Shown here: positions 31,721 through 39,562 of the stretch, piece after piece
Layout of the letters: each line of letters begins with the position of its first letter
How positions within the stretch are numbered: position 1 is the first letter of the stretch
Assembly (NCBI GenBank): GCA_910577275.1
Contig: CAJTMW010000003.1
Location: forward strand, 1-64,000
Length of the DNA stretch: 64,000 bases
Direction: 5' to 3'
DNA from: an uncultured Lachnospiraceae bacterium
Lineage (GTDB): Bacteria; Bacillota; Clostridia; Lachnospirales; Lachnospiraceae
Notes under the pieces: generated by a model
Told to the model about the DNA's origin: nothing
Databases searched by the model: none
Seen by the model: the letters and a program-made list of their open reading frames with translations, nothing else
Program-made: the position numbers and the translations under genes

Positions 31721-32903
31721 AAATATCCTCCCCTCTGTAACGGGCAATGGCGGCACAATCCTTGTCTCCTCTGCCTGAAATGGTAACCACGATTATTTTA
31801 TCTTTATCCATTGCCGGTGCGATTTTCATGGTGTGGGCAATGGCATGGGCAGACTCGATTGCCGGAATAATCCCTTCCGTCTTTGACAGATATTCAAAAG
31901 CGTTTACTGCTTCCTCGTCTGTTACAGGCACATATTCCGCCCTGCCGATATCATGCAGATAGGCGTGCTCGGGACCGATACCCGGATAGTCAAGCCCAGC
32001 GGAGATTGAATAAACCGGGGCAATCTGACCGTATTTATCCTGACAGAAATAAGATTTCATGCCATGGAAGATACCCGGCTTTCCGGTGGCAATAGTAGCC
32101 GCTGTCTCGAATGTGTCAATGCCTCTGCCGGCAGCCTCGCACCCAATCAGCCTTACGCCCTCGTCTTTAATAAAATGGTAGAAGCTGCCCATGGCGTTAG
32201 AGCCGCCGCCAACGCAGGCAATGACCGCGTCGGGAAGTCGCCCCTCTTTTTCTTGAAGCTGTTCCCGGATTTCTCTGGAAATGACCGCCTGAAAATCCCG
32301 GACAATAACGGGAAAGGGGTGAGGCCCCATAACGGAACCAAGGCAGTAATGAGTATCGCTGATGCGGGAAGTCCATTCCCGCAGAGCCTCGGATACGGCG
32401 TCTTTCAGAGTTGCAGTCCCTGTCTTAACCGGAACCACCTCCGCGCCGAGCAGCCGCATGCGGTACACGTTAAGGGCCTGGCGAAGGGTATCTTCCTCCC
32501 CCATAAACACAACGCATTCCATCCCCATAAGGGCGGCGGCAGTAGCCGTGGCGACGCCGTGCTGCCCGGCTCCGGTTTCGGCAATCAGGCGTTTTTTCCC
32601 CATCTTTTTTGCAAGAAGCGCCTGGCCAAGCACATTGTTAATCTTATGGGACCCTGTGTGGTTTAAGTCTTCACGTTTTAAGTAAATCTTCGCACCTCCT
32701 AAATCCTGTGTCATTTTGGCCGCATAATAAAGCCGTGAGGGTCTGCCTGCATATTCGTTAAAAAGCTCAGACAGCTCTCTGTTAAATCCGGGGTCATTTT
32801 TATAATGGTTATACGCTTCTTCCAGCTCAATCACCGCATTCATCAGCGTTTCGGGTATATACTGTCCGCCGTGGATGCCAAAGCGTCCGTTAGTGTTCGT
32901 CAT
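31713..32903 (-). CDS. trpB: Tryptophan synthase beta chain
   Basis: A 396-residue PLP enzyme that condenses indole with serine. The start at 32903 (MTNTNGRFGIHGGQYIPETL) is chosen as the family N-terminus; it overlaps trpF by 14 bases. PLP lysine is in LKREDLNHTGSHKINNVLGQ (about 81-100), the catalytic glutamate region in ETGAGQHGVATAT, and the phosphate loop in CVGGGSNAMGSFY. SAGLDYPGIGPEHAYL and ISGRGDKD near the end are also typical of the TrpB1 form, which works with TrpA. Confidence 0.96.
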   Translation of the reverse strand: MTNTNGRFGIHGGQYIPETLMNAVIELEEAYNHYKNDPGFNRELSELFNEYAGRPSRLYYAAKMTQDLGGAKIYLKREDLNHTGSHKINNVLGQALLAKKMGKKRLIAETGAGQHGVATATAAALMGMECVVFMGEEDTLRQALNVYRMRLLGAEVVPVKTGTATLKDAVSEALREWTSRISDTHYCLGSVMGPHPFPVIVRDFQAVISREIREQLQEKEGRLPDAVIACVGGGSNAMGSFYHFIKDEGVRLIGCEAAGRGIDTFETAATIATGKPGIFHGMKSYFCQDKYGQIAPVYSISAGLDYPGIGPEHAYLHDIGRAEYVPVTDEEAVNAFEYLSKTEGIIPAIESAHAIAHTMKIAPAMDKDKIIVVTISGRGDKDCAAIARYRGEDIYE

Positions 32904-33507
32904 TTTTATCTCCTTTTCTGACGGCGGCCGCAAACGCCGCCATTTTGTGTTTATCTTTTACTCCGTCAGTCTCAATTCCTGAACTGACGTCCACCCCGTA
33001 AGGATGTAACTGCCTTACCGCTTCTCCCGCATTGTCAGGGGCGAGTCCTCCGGCAAGGAAAAAGGGCTTTTTGAAGCCTTGTATCAGCCGCCAGTCAAAG
33101 GCTTTCCCTGTACCGGCGCCGGAGTCGAGGAGGACATAATCGGCGCTGCTTAAGCCGGCGTTTGCAATATCGCTTTCCGCTCGGATGCGGAAGGCCTGAA
33201 TAAGAGGCTTATCGGTCAGCTTTCGCAGCCGTTTAATATATTCCCTGTCCTCGCCGCCGTGGAGCTGGGCGATATCAATCAAGCCGCCGTTTAAAAACTC
33301 CGCAACGGTTTCGGCATTTTCATTTACAAAAACCCCTGCCGCCCTGATATCGGGGTGAAGCGCCGCTTTCAGCTCCGCCGCCTTACAGGGCGGGATATAC
33401 CGGCGGCTTTCCGGTGCAAATACAAATCCGATATACGCAGGCGACAGTTCATTGGCAGCCCTGATATCGCAAAGCCGGGTCAGGCCGCAAAATTTTATCT
33501 TTGTCAT
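32890..33507 (-). CDS. trpF: Phosphoribosylanthranilate isomerase
   Basis: A 205-residue TIM-barrel isomerase, third step from anthranilate. The catalytic cysteine is in KIKFCGLTRLCDIRAA (residues 3-18) and the general acid in YVLLDSGAGTGKAFDW (about 124-139, D-S-G-x-G-T-G-x-x-F-D-W). GGLAPDNAGEAVR and GVDVSSGIETDGVKD are the phosphate-binding loops. It overlaps trpC by four bases (ATGA), a sign of translational coupling. Confidence 0.95.
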   Translation of the reverse strand: MTKIKFCGLTRLCDIRAANELSPAYIGFVFAPESRRYIPPCKAAELKAALHPDIRAAGVFVNENAETVAEFLNGGLIDIAQLHGGEDREYIKRLRKLTDKPLIQAFRIRAESDIANAGLSSADYVLLDSGAGTGKAFDWRLIQGFKKPFFLAGGLAPDNAGEAVRQLHPYGVDVSSGIETDGVKDKHKMAAFAAAVRKGDKNDEH

Positions 33508-34289
33508 ACCGCACCCCGCAATTCTGCAAGCATAGCCCCTTTGTCCGGCGCGCGCATCAGCGTTTCGCCGATTAACACAGCGTCCGCGCCGATTTCGCGA
33601 AGCCGGGACACGTCCTGCGCGCTGCTGATACCGCTTTCGGAGACATACAATACGTCAGGGGGAATCAGCTTCCGGAGTCTTAAGCTGTTGTCCGTATTCA
33701 CAGAAAAGTCTTTCAGGTTACGGTTATTGACGCCGATAATACGCGCGCCTGCCCCAAGCGCTGTCTCAGCTTCGGTTTCATCGTGAACCTCCACCAGCGC
33801 GGAAAGACCGAGTTCATCACAGAGACTAATATACTCCCCGATTTCTTTTTCTGTCAGGATGGAACAGATTAAAAGCACCGCCGATGCGCCCAGCAGCTTT
33901 GCCTCATAAATCATATACTCATCCACCGTAAAATCCTTGCGCAGGCACGGAATCCTTACCGTATCCGCAATCTCGCGCAGATATCTGTCGCTGCCCAGAA
34001 ACCATTTCGGCTCGGTAAGCACGGAAATGCAGTCAGCTCCGGCAGCTTCGTAATCCTTTGCAATCTGCACATAGGGGAAGTCGGAGGCAATCAGGCCTTT
34101 GGAGGGGGACGCCTTTTTGCACTCGCAGATAAAGGAAATCCCCGGCTTTTCCAGCGCCTTTTCAAAAGCAAAGGAGCCTTTGGGGAGGGCGAGGGCCTGC
34201 CGCCTGATTTCCGCCGGCGGTATATTCTCCTTTGCCTGCCGGGTACGCTCCCGGGCGTGGCAGGCAAGCCGGTCTAATATTGTTGTCAT
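33504..34289 (-). CDS. trpC: Indole-3-glycerol phosphate synthase
   Basis: A 261-residue TIM-barrel enzyme that closes the indole ring. The start at 34289 (MTTILDRLACHARERT) drops four extra residues of the longer frame. Catalytic residues fall in FICECKKASPSKGLIA (E and K, about 51-66), PCLRKDFTVDEYMIYEA (K, about 109-125), LVEVHDETEAETAL (E), IIGVNNRNLKDF (N) and YVSESGISSAQDV (E and S). Family length and order are normal. The 113-base gap to trpD is the only sizeable one in the operon. Confidence 0.95.
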   Translation of the reverse strand: MTTILDRLACHARERTRQAKENIPPAEIRRQALALPKGSFAFEKALEKPGISFICECKKASPSKGLIASDFPYVQIAKDYEAAGADCISVLTEPKWFLGSDRYLREIADTVRIPCLRKDFTVDEYMIYEAKLLGASAVLLICSILTEKEIGEYISLCDELGLSALVEVHDETEAETALGAGARIIGVNNRNLKDFSVNTDNSLRLRKLIPPDVLYVSESGISSAQDVSRLREIGADAVLIGETLMRAPDKGAMLAELRGAV

Positions 34290-34402
34290 ATTTTTCACCA
34301 TTTCTGCGCTGCTTTGTTGCGCAAAGTCAACCTTGCCTCCAAAGTTTGCGGATGCAGCGCGGACGCAAACCTGCAGAGGAAAGATTTGGAAAGAGTGCTT
34401 TG

Positions 34403-35434
34403 TCAGACTTCCGTCTCCGGGCGGTTGCTGACCTCTATCAGAGCATTTAAGGTCTCGAGGGCTTTGCCGGAATCAATGATTCGGGCGGCAAGGGCGACAC
34501 CCTCTTTCATACTGTCGGCTTTACCGCCGATATACAGGGCAGCGCCGGCGTTCATTAAAACAGCGTTTCTTTTGTGCCCTTTTTCACCGTGAAGGATGTC
34601 AAGGGTGATTTTGGCATTCTCTTCCGGTGTACCGCCTTTTAAATCCTCTTTGCGGCATCGCTCAAAGCCGAAATCCTCCGGCGCAATCACATAGGATTTG
34701 AACCAGCCGTCACGGATTTCGCAGACTGTGGTGGGCGCGCTCATGGAAATTTCATCCAGCTTATCCTGCCCGTAGACAACCATTCCCCGTTTGACCCCGA
34801 GGCTGATTAACACCTGTGCCAGCGGCGCGACAAGATATTCGTCATATACGCCCAGAAGCTGCATGGAAGGCGTGCCCGGGTTTGTGAGAGGGCCAAGGAT
34901 ATTAAATACGGTCCGAAAGCCCAGCTCTTTGCGGATAGCGCCGACATACTTCATGGAGGTATGGTATTTCTGTGCAAAGAAGAAACACATGCCTACCTCG
35001 TTTAAAAGCTCCTTACATCTTGCGGGGCTTTGCTGAATGTTGACGCCAAGGGCTTCGAGACAATCCGCTGTCCCGCACTGGGAAGAAGCCGCACGGTTGC
35101 CATGCTTGGCGACTTTGACGCCTCCTGCCGCCGCTACCAGGGCGGAGGTGGTGGAAATATTGAAGCTGCAGGCGTTGTCGCCGCCGGTGCCTACAATCTC
35201 AAAAACCTCCATGCCGGTCTCGACCTTTGTTGCGTGGGCTCTCATGGCTGCCGCGCAGCCGGCGATTTCATCGGTGGTCTCCGCCTTTGCGCTTTTGGTT
35301 GAAAGTGCTGCGAGGAACGCCGCGTTCTGTACCTGAGTAGTCTTGCCGCTCATAATTTCATTCATGACGGCGTATGCCTCGTCATAGGTGAGGTCCCCTT
35401 TGTTTACGATTTTTACGATTGCTTCTTTAATCAT
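34403..35434 (-). CDS. trpD: Anthranilate phosphoribosyltransferase
   Basis: A 343-residue enzyme that adds phosphoribose to anthranilate. The start at 35434, with GGAGGA upstream, trims a 72-residue read-through of the leader. Its diphosphate-binding loop is EIVGTGGDNACSFNISTTSA (about 76-95), followed by KHGNRAASSQCGTADCLEALG (about 107-127). The N-terminal helices include LTYDEAYAVMNEIMSGK. It is a stand-alone TrpD, with no fused amidotransferase (TrpG). As the first gene behind the Trp T-box, it shows that trpE and trpG are not part of this operon. Confidence 0.95.
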   Translation of the reverse strand: MIKEAIVKIVNKGDLTYDEAYAVMNEIMSGKTTQVQNAAFLAALSTKSAKAETTDEIAGCAAAMRAHATKVETGMEVFEIVGTGGDNACSFNISTTSALVAAAGGVKVAKHGNRAASSQCGTADCLEALGVNIQQSPARCKELLNEVGMCFFFAQKYHTSMKYVGAIRKELGFRTVFNILGPLTNPGTPSMQLLGVYDEYLVAPLAQVLISLGVKRGMVVYGQDKLDEISMSAPTTVCEIRDGWFKSYVIAPEDFGFERCRKEDLKGGTPEENAKITLDILHGEKGHKRNAVLMNAGAALYIGGKADSMKEGVALAARIIDSGKALETLNALIEVSNRPETEV

Positions 35435-35448
35435 GTTTTTTCCTCCAA

Positions 35449-35749
35449 ATAAAAACGTCCCTGACAGAAATATAGTTCTGTCAGGGACGAATAATGCAAA
35501 ATTATCCGCGGTGCCACCCTGATTCACGGTATGAGCCGTGCGCTTAGCGGGATACCTGCATATCCCCGGCAAATGACGTCTGCCTGCAACGTCGCAGAAT
35601 ACTCTGTGAAAAATCACATTTGACTGCGCCCTCCGCGGTCCATTTGACAACTTGTTTCCTGCCTGATTCTCAGCATCTCAGGCTCTCTGTAAAGGCATCA
35701 TTGCCGTTATCTCCGCTTCAACGGTTTGAAGTGTTACTTTGTTAAATTG
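35449..35749 (-). promoter_or_regulatory. Tryptophan T-box riboswitch
   Basis: On the minus strand the 14-base T-box core AGGGTGGCACCGCG is exact (plus 35506-35520), followed by a strong terminator. Upstream is Stem I: GCGG and CCGC close its base, with the AGATAA motif on the 5' side and, on the 3' side, a UGG triplet (plus 35640-35642) followed by A just before the closing CCGC. This is the specifier position and UGG is the Trp codon. Uncharged tRNA-Trp should therefore pair there and at the T-box, allowing read-through into trpD. Confidence 0.93.
35451..35488 (-). terminator. T-box terminator hairpin
   Basis: Perfect 13-base arms GTCCCTGACAGAA (35457-35469) and TTCTGTCAGGGAC (35476-35488); on the minus strand the stem is followed by GTTTTTATTT. 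It competes with the T-box antiterminator and lies just upstream of the trpD ribosome binding site. Confidence 0.93.
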
Positions 35750-35755
35750 AAATTG

Positions 35756-35784
35756 ATTGTAGCACCGGTATCTGCAAATGTCAA
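35756..35784 (-). promoter_or_regulatory. Promoter of the trp operon
   Basis: On the minus strand TTGACA (plus 35779-35784) and TACAAT (plus 35756-35761) are spaced by exactly 17 bases. The start site would be near 35749, giving a leader of about 315 bases. Confidence 0.8.
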
Positions 35785-35920
35785 CAAAAATTTATTTGCA
35801 AATTTTGACCCAAAGCAAATTGGTATTTATGCAGTATGCGGATAAATGAGGAAAGTAATTGAATTGCTTTCCTTTTTTTATTATCGGATAATCAGTAAGA
35901 GAAGAAGGAGGAGGAGAGTA

Positions 35921-37315
35921 ATGGAGCAAAAATCAAACGCTTTTCTGGCGGAGGAAAAAATAAGCGTCCTGATGCGGAAGTTTGCGGTGCCGTGTATTAT
36001 TTCGCTTCTGGTGGCGGCGCTTTATAACATTGTTGACCAGATATTTATCGCAAACGCATCTTATCTTGGTTCCTATGGGAATGCGGCAAACAACGTAGTG
36101 TTTCCCCTTACGGTGGTCGCTCTGGCGGCGGCGGTGATGATTGGGGACGGGTGCTGCGCCTTTGTCAGCATCAGTTTGGGCGCAGGCAAAAAGGAGGAGG
36201 CTCACAGGAGCATTGGCTGTTCCATTATCCTGTGTATTTTCGTCAGTCTTCTGATTACGGCGGTATATTTCATTTTTCAGGATAAGATTCTGTTGATGTT
36301 TGGCGGAGGGGTGAACGAGGAAACCTTTGCAAACGCCAGGGAATATTTTACATGGATAACGGCAGGGATTCCCTTTTATATGTTCGGGCAGATGATGAAT
36401 CCGGTAATCCGTTCGGACGGCAGCCCACGGTTTGCAATGGTTTCCATACTGGCGGGAGCGGTTTTCAATGTTATCTTTGACCCGGTTTGTATTTTCGTGC
36501 TGAAATGGGGAATGATGGGAGCGGCGGTTGCCACCATAGCGGGACAGATTCTGACGGCGCTTTTGGCTGTGTGGTATTTATTCCATATGAAGGCGGTAAA
36601 ACTGGGAAAGGGGAGCTTTAAGCTGTCCCCGGGTCTTATGGGGAAATTCCTTCCTTTAGGTCTTACCAGCTTTCTTTCGCAGATTTCTGTGGTTGCGTCA
36701 ATGGCGGCGATAAACAATATGATTGTGAAGTACGGAGCAATGGATGAAATTTTCGGGCGGACAGAGTATGCACAGATTCCTATGGCGGTAGTGGGGATTG
36801 TGATGAAATTTTTCCAGATAGTCATCTCCATATCGGTCGGGCTTGCGGCCGGCTGTATTCCGATTGTGGGATATAATATCGGGGCAAAGCGCATGGACCG
36901 TGCGCGGGAGCTGTTTAAAAAGCTGCTTATGGCGGAATTTCTGGTCGGGCTGGCCGCGCTGCTTATCGTGGAGCTCTTGCCGGGGCAGCTAACCGGAATT
37001 TTCGGGGCGGCAAACGAAAGCCCCTATTACAGGTCCTTTGCCATAAAAGCGTTTCGCACTTATTTGTGCCTGATGCCTCTCGCAACGGTCAATAAGGGGA
37101 CTTTTATTTATCTGCAGTCAATGGGAAAGGCATTGCAGTCGTCTGTTCTGTCCATGATAAGGGAAATTTTGTTCGGCGTGGGATGGGCTGTGGCTCTTCC
37201 GGTATTTTTCGGTCTGAATGGAGTGCTTTATTCCATGCCCTTATCGGATTTGCTCACCTTTCTCATAGCGGCCGTTCTGATTTGCAGAATATTTAAGGAA
37301 TTGAAAAAGAACTGA
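35921..37315 (+). CDS. MATE family efflux transporter
   Basis: A 464-residue membrane protein with twelve predicted helices in two related halves, of the MATE family that exports drugs or metabolites with Na+ or H+. The ATG at 35921, with GGAGGAGAG upstream, is preferred over the ATG at 35846, which would add a basic stretch (SKRRRRRR). Typical segments are KFAVPCIISLLVAALYNIVDQIF, PLTVVALAAAVMIGDG, NPVIRSDGSPRFAMVSIL and, in the second half, GLAAGCIPIVGYNIGAKRMD. The spacing to the next gene is 13 bases, so it may be co-transcribed with the amidohydrolase-like gene. The substrate is unknown. Confidence 0.9.
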   Translation: MEQKSNAFLAEEKISVLMRKFAVPCIISLLVAALYNIVDQIFIANASYLGSYGNAANNVVFPLTVVALAAAVMIGDGCCAFVSISLGAGKKEEAHRSIGCSIILCIFVSLLITAVYFIFQDKILLMFGGGVNEETFANAREYFTWITAGIPFYMFGQMMNPVIRSDGSPRFAMVSILAGAVFNVIFDPVCIFVLKWGMMGAAVATIAGQILTALLAVWYLFHMKAVKLGKGSFKLSPGLMGKFLPLGLTSFLSQISVVASMAAINNMIVKYGAMDEIFGRTEYAQIPMAVVGIVMKFFQIVISISVGLAAGCIPIVGYNIGAKRMDRARELFKKLLMAEFLVGLAALLIVELLPGQLTGIFGAANESPYYRSFAIKAFRTYLCLMPLATVNKGTFIYLQSMGKALQSSVLSMIREILFGVGWAVALPVFFGLNGVLYSMPLSDLLTFLIAAVLICRIFKELKKN

Positions 37316-37328
37316 CAAGGAGGGTAAG

Positions 37329-38369
37329 ATGAAAGTAGATGCGAATATGTATTGGATTCCCGAGGAGTTGTTTACGGATGAAGACTTACGGGAGGAATTT
37401 TTAAGGTGTATTCCCGCGGAGCATGGCGTTGTTGCCAGATGCGAACAGATTGCGGGAACGGACAAAAAGCAGATTGTTATCGAGGAACCGGCCGGATGCC
37501 AGAACTTAAATTATGTACAGGGGGAATACCGGGTGGAGCGTCAGCTTGCGGATATGGACGCGGCGGGAGTGGATAAGGCGGTTTTGAAGGTTCCCTGCGC
37601 CCACGCCTGGCTTTCTCTGGAAATGTGCCGGAAATTTAACGACGGCATGGCGGAGCAGGTAAAAAGAAGCGGCGGGCGGCTTGCGGCGCTTGCGGCGGTT
37701 CCTCCCCATGGAGGAAAGGGAGCCGTTTATGAGCTGGAGCGCTGCGCAACGGAGCTTGGGATGACGGGAGTACAGCTTTCCTCCCATTATGGAAACAAAT
37801 ATCTGGACGATGAATTGTTCCGGCCCTTCCTTCAAAAGGTCAATGAATTAAAGCTTCCGGTTTATGTGCACCATTCTCCGATTCCGGTAGATTATCAGTC
37901 CATATGCGATTATAATAATCTCAGAAGGTCTTATGGCAGATGCATGGACCAGACCATTGCCATAGGGCGGGAAGTGTTCAGCGGTATGTTTGACGAGCTT
38001 CCTGACTTGAAGCTCATTCATTCCATGCTGGGCGGAGCGTTTTTTGCTTATATGAATTCCATGTTCCGCAAAAAGCCGGCAGGAGCGGAGGATACGGTGA
38101 ACCGGTTCGATACGGAGACGGACAGGTTTTGCGGGCAGATTCACGAAAATATTTATTATGAAATGTCCCATGCCCAGCCATGGGGAAAGGAGCTTTTAGA
38201 ATGTGCAGTAAAAATACTGGGAGCGGACCATATTATTTTTGGTTCTTCTTATCCGGTAAGAGCACAGTGGCTTTTAGAAGGTCCGGATTTTGTGGAGAGC
38301 CTTGCCGTTGGAAATGAGGAAAAAGCGCTGATGCTTGGTGAAAACGCGGAAAGGATTTACCGGCTGTAG
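37329..38369 (+). CDS. Amidohydrolase-fold (ACMSD-like) protein with altered metal site
   Basis: A 346-residue TIM-barrel protein of the amidohydrolase-related family 2, which includes aminocarboxymuconate-semialdehyde and resorcylate decarboxylases and lactonases. Strand-like segments of the family are seen in DMDAAGVDKAVLK, KFNDGMAEQVKRSGGRLAAL, GMTGVQLSSHYGN, KLPVYVHHSPIP and LKLIHSMLGG. Two metal positions look lost: the N-terminal H-x-H is N6-M-Y8 (VDANMYWIP), and the C-terminal aspartate of G-S-D-Y-P is serine (S307 in FGSSYP). It may therefore work without a catalytic metal, or be a binding protein. AAGGAGGG precedes the ATG. It follows the MATE gene closely and precedes a LysR gene. 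Confidence 0.75.
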   Translation: MKVDANMYWIPEELFTDEDLREEFLRCIPAEHGVVARCEQIAGTDKKQIVIEEPAGCQNLNYVQGEYRVERQLADMDAAGVDKAVLKVPCAHAWLSLEMCRKFNDGMAEQVKRSGGRLAALAAVPPHGGKGAVYELERCATELGMTGVQLSSHYGNKYLDDELFRPFLQKVNELKLPVYVHHSPIPVDYQSICDYNNLRRSYGRCMDQTIAIGREVFSGMFDELPDLKLIHSMLGGAFFAYMNSMFRKKPAGAEDTVNRFDTETDRFCGQIHENIYYEMSHAQPWGKELLECAVKILGADHIIFGSSYPVRAQWLLEGPDFVESLAVGNEEKALMLGENAERIYRL

Positions 38370-38455
38370 GACGCCGGCGTCTTTGCGGAAGCGGAGATAA
38401 AGCAGGGATTGCCGGGGCAGGGAAAAGAGCGGCGGCCGGGGAAAGAAGGGTGGAA

Positions 38456-39337
38456 ATGGAACTGAATTATATCCGGCATTTTGTAGTGCTTGCGGAAACG
38501 GGGAACTATCTGGAGGCGGCGGACATTTTATTTATGGCGCAGTCTTCTTTGTCGAGGCACATCAAGAGCATAGAGGAGGATTTGGGCGCGCCGCTGTTTG
38601 ACCGCACTACGCGAAAGGTGGAGCTGAACGAATTCGGAAGGGCATTTCTGCCATATGCAAAAAAGATGGTGGAAATACAGGATGAATACAGCAGAGTGCT
38701 GCAGGGGTGCTTAAACGGAATGACGTCCACGCTTACGGTGGCGTCGATTCCGGCCATGACGCATTATAATATCACCGATGTTCTGGCCGGCTTCCAGGAG
38801 GCGAATCCTGGATACCGGCTGAACATTGTGGAAGCCGATTCCACCCAGACCTTCCAGATGCTTGAAGAAAAAAAGTGCGAATGCGGGTTTGTCAGGGACG
38901 CACAGGGGCTGTCAAAGGAGATAAAGCAGGTGGAATTTACTACGGACCATCTGGTGGTGGTGCTTTCCTTAGACCACCCCCTTGCAAAGGAGGATTTCGT
39001 CACCCTGGAAATGCTGGAAGGGGAAAAGTTTCTGTTCCTCAATAAAAATACGACGATGTATTCGATTTGCTATAATGCCTGCCGAAAGGCGGGATATGAG
39101 CCGGATGTGGCTTTTACAGGCCTTCGGGGGGAAAATCTGATAGACCTTGCCGCAAGAGGCATGGGGGTGGCTTTGCTCACAAAAAAGCCTATCGAGCATC
39201 TGGCGGGCGGCCGGGTAGTGCTGGTGGATGTGGTGCCGACGGTGGCGACCACCATCAGCCTTGTCTATTCTGCAAAGGGGAAGCTGCCGGACGCTTTGAA
39301 GAAATTTATCTCCTATGTGCAGAGCTATCGGAAGTAA
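38456..39337 (+). CDS. LysR family transcriptional regulator
   Basis: A 293-residue LysR-type regulator. The winged helix is YIRHFVVLAETGNYLEAADI and MAQSSLSRHIKSIEEDLGAP (residues 4-45), followed by the linker helix and an effector domain with TLTVASIPAMTHYNITDVL, HLVVVLSLDHPLAKED and GMGVALLTKKPIEHL. The ATG at 38456 is used; a GTG at 38450 is possible. It lies between the amidohydrolase-like gene and the peptide-type ABC operon, all on the plus strand, so it could control either. A terminator-like hairpin follows. Confidence 0.88.
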   Translation: MELNYIRHFVVLAETGNYLEAADILFMAQSSLSRHIKSIEEDLGAPLFDRTTRKVELNEFGRAFLPYAKKMVEIQDEYSRVLQGCLNGMTSTLTVASIPAMTHYNITDVLAGFQEANPGYRLNIVEADSTQTFQMLEEKKCECGFVRDAQGLSKEIKQVEFTTDHLVVVLSLDHPLAKEDFVTLEMLEGEKFLFLNKNTTMYSICYNACRKAGYEPDVAFTGLRGENLIDLAARGMGVALLTKKPIEHLAGGRVVLVDVVPTVATTISLVYSAKGKLPDALKKFISYVQSYRK

Positions 39338-39401
39338 GCGCAGGGAGCAGTCCGGTATAAGCGGTATAAAATTGCTGAAAATATAACAGAAAGAAAAGTG
39401 T

Positions 39402-39438
39402 AATGGCAACAGCAACGCGGCAGCGGCTGTTGCCATTT
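39402..39438 (+). terminator. Hairpin after the LysR gene
   Basis: AATGGCAACAGC (39402-39413) pairs perfectly with GCTGTTGCCATT (39426-39437), followed by TTATGC. The T-run is short, so termination may be incomplete. Confidence 0.6.
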
Positions 39439-39562
39439 ATGCATAATGTGCAAGAATCGGCCCGGAAGTCGGATTGCCTGTTCAAACTGTTAAAAGTAAA
39501 ATGTTTTTAGAAAGAGAGATATACAAAATGACGAAACAGACAAAAGGAAGGGAGTAATCACT

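Noticed and set aside
35500..35846. Remnant of trpE or trpG upstream of trpD
   Set aside because: The whole stretch is accounted for by the T-box leader and promoter, with no coding similarity in any frame.
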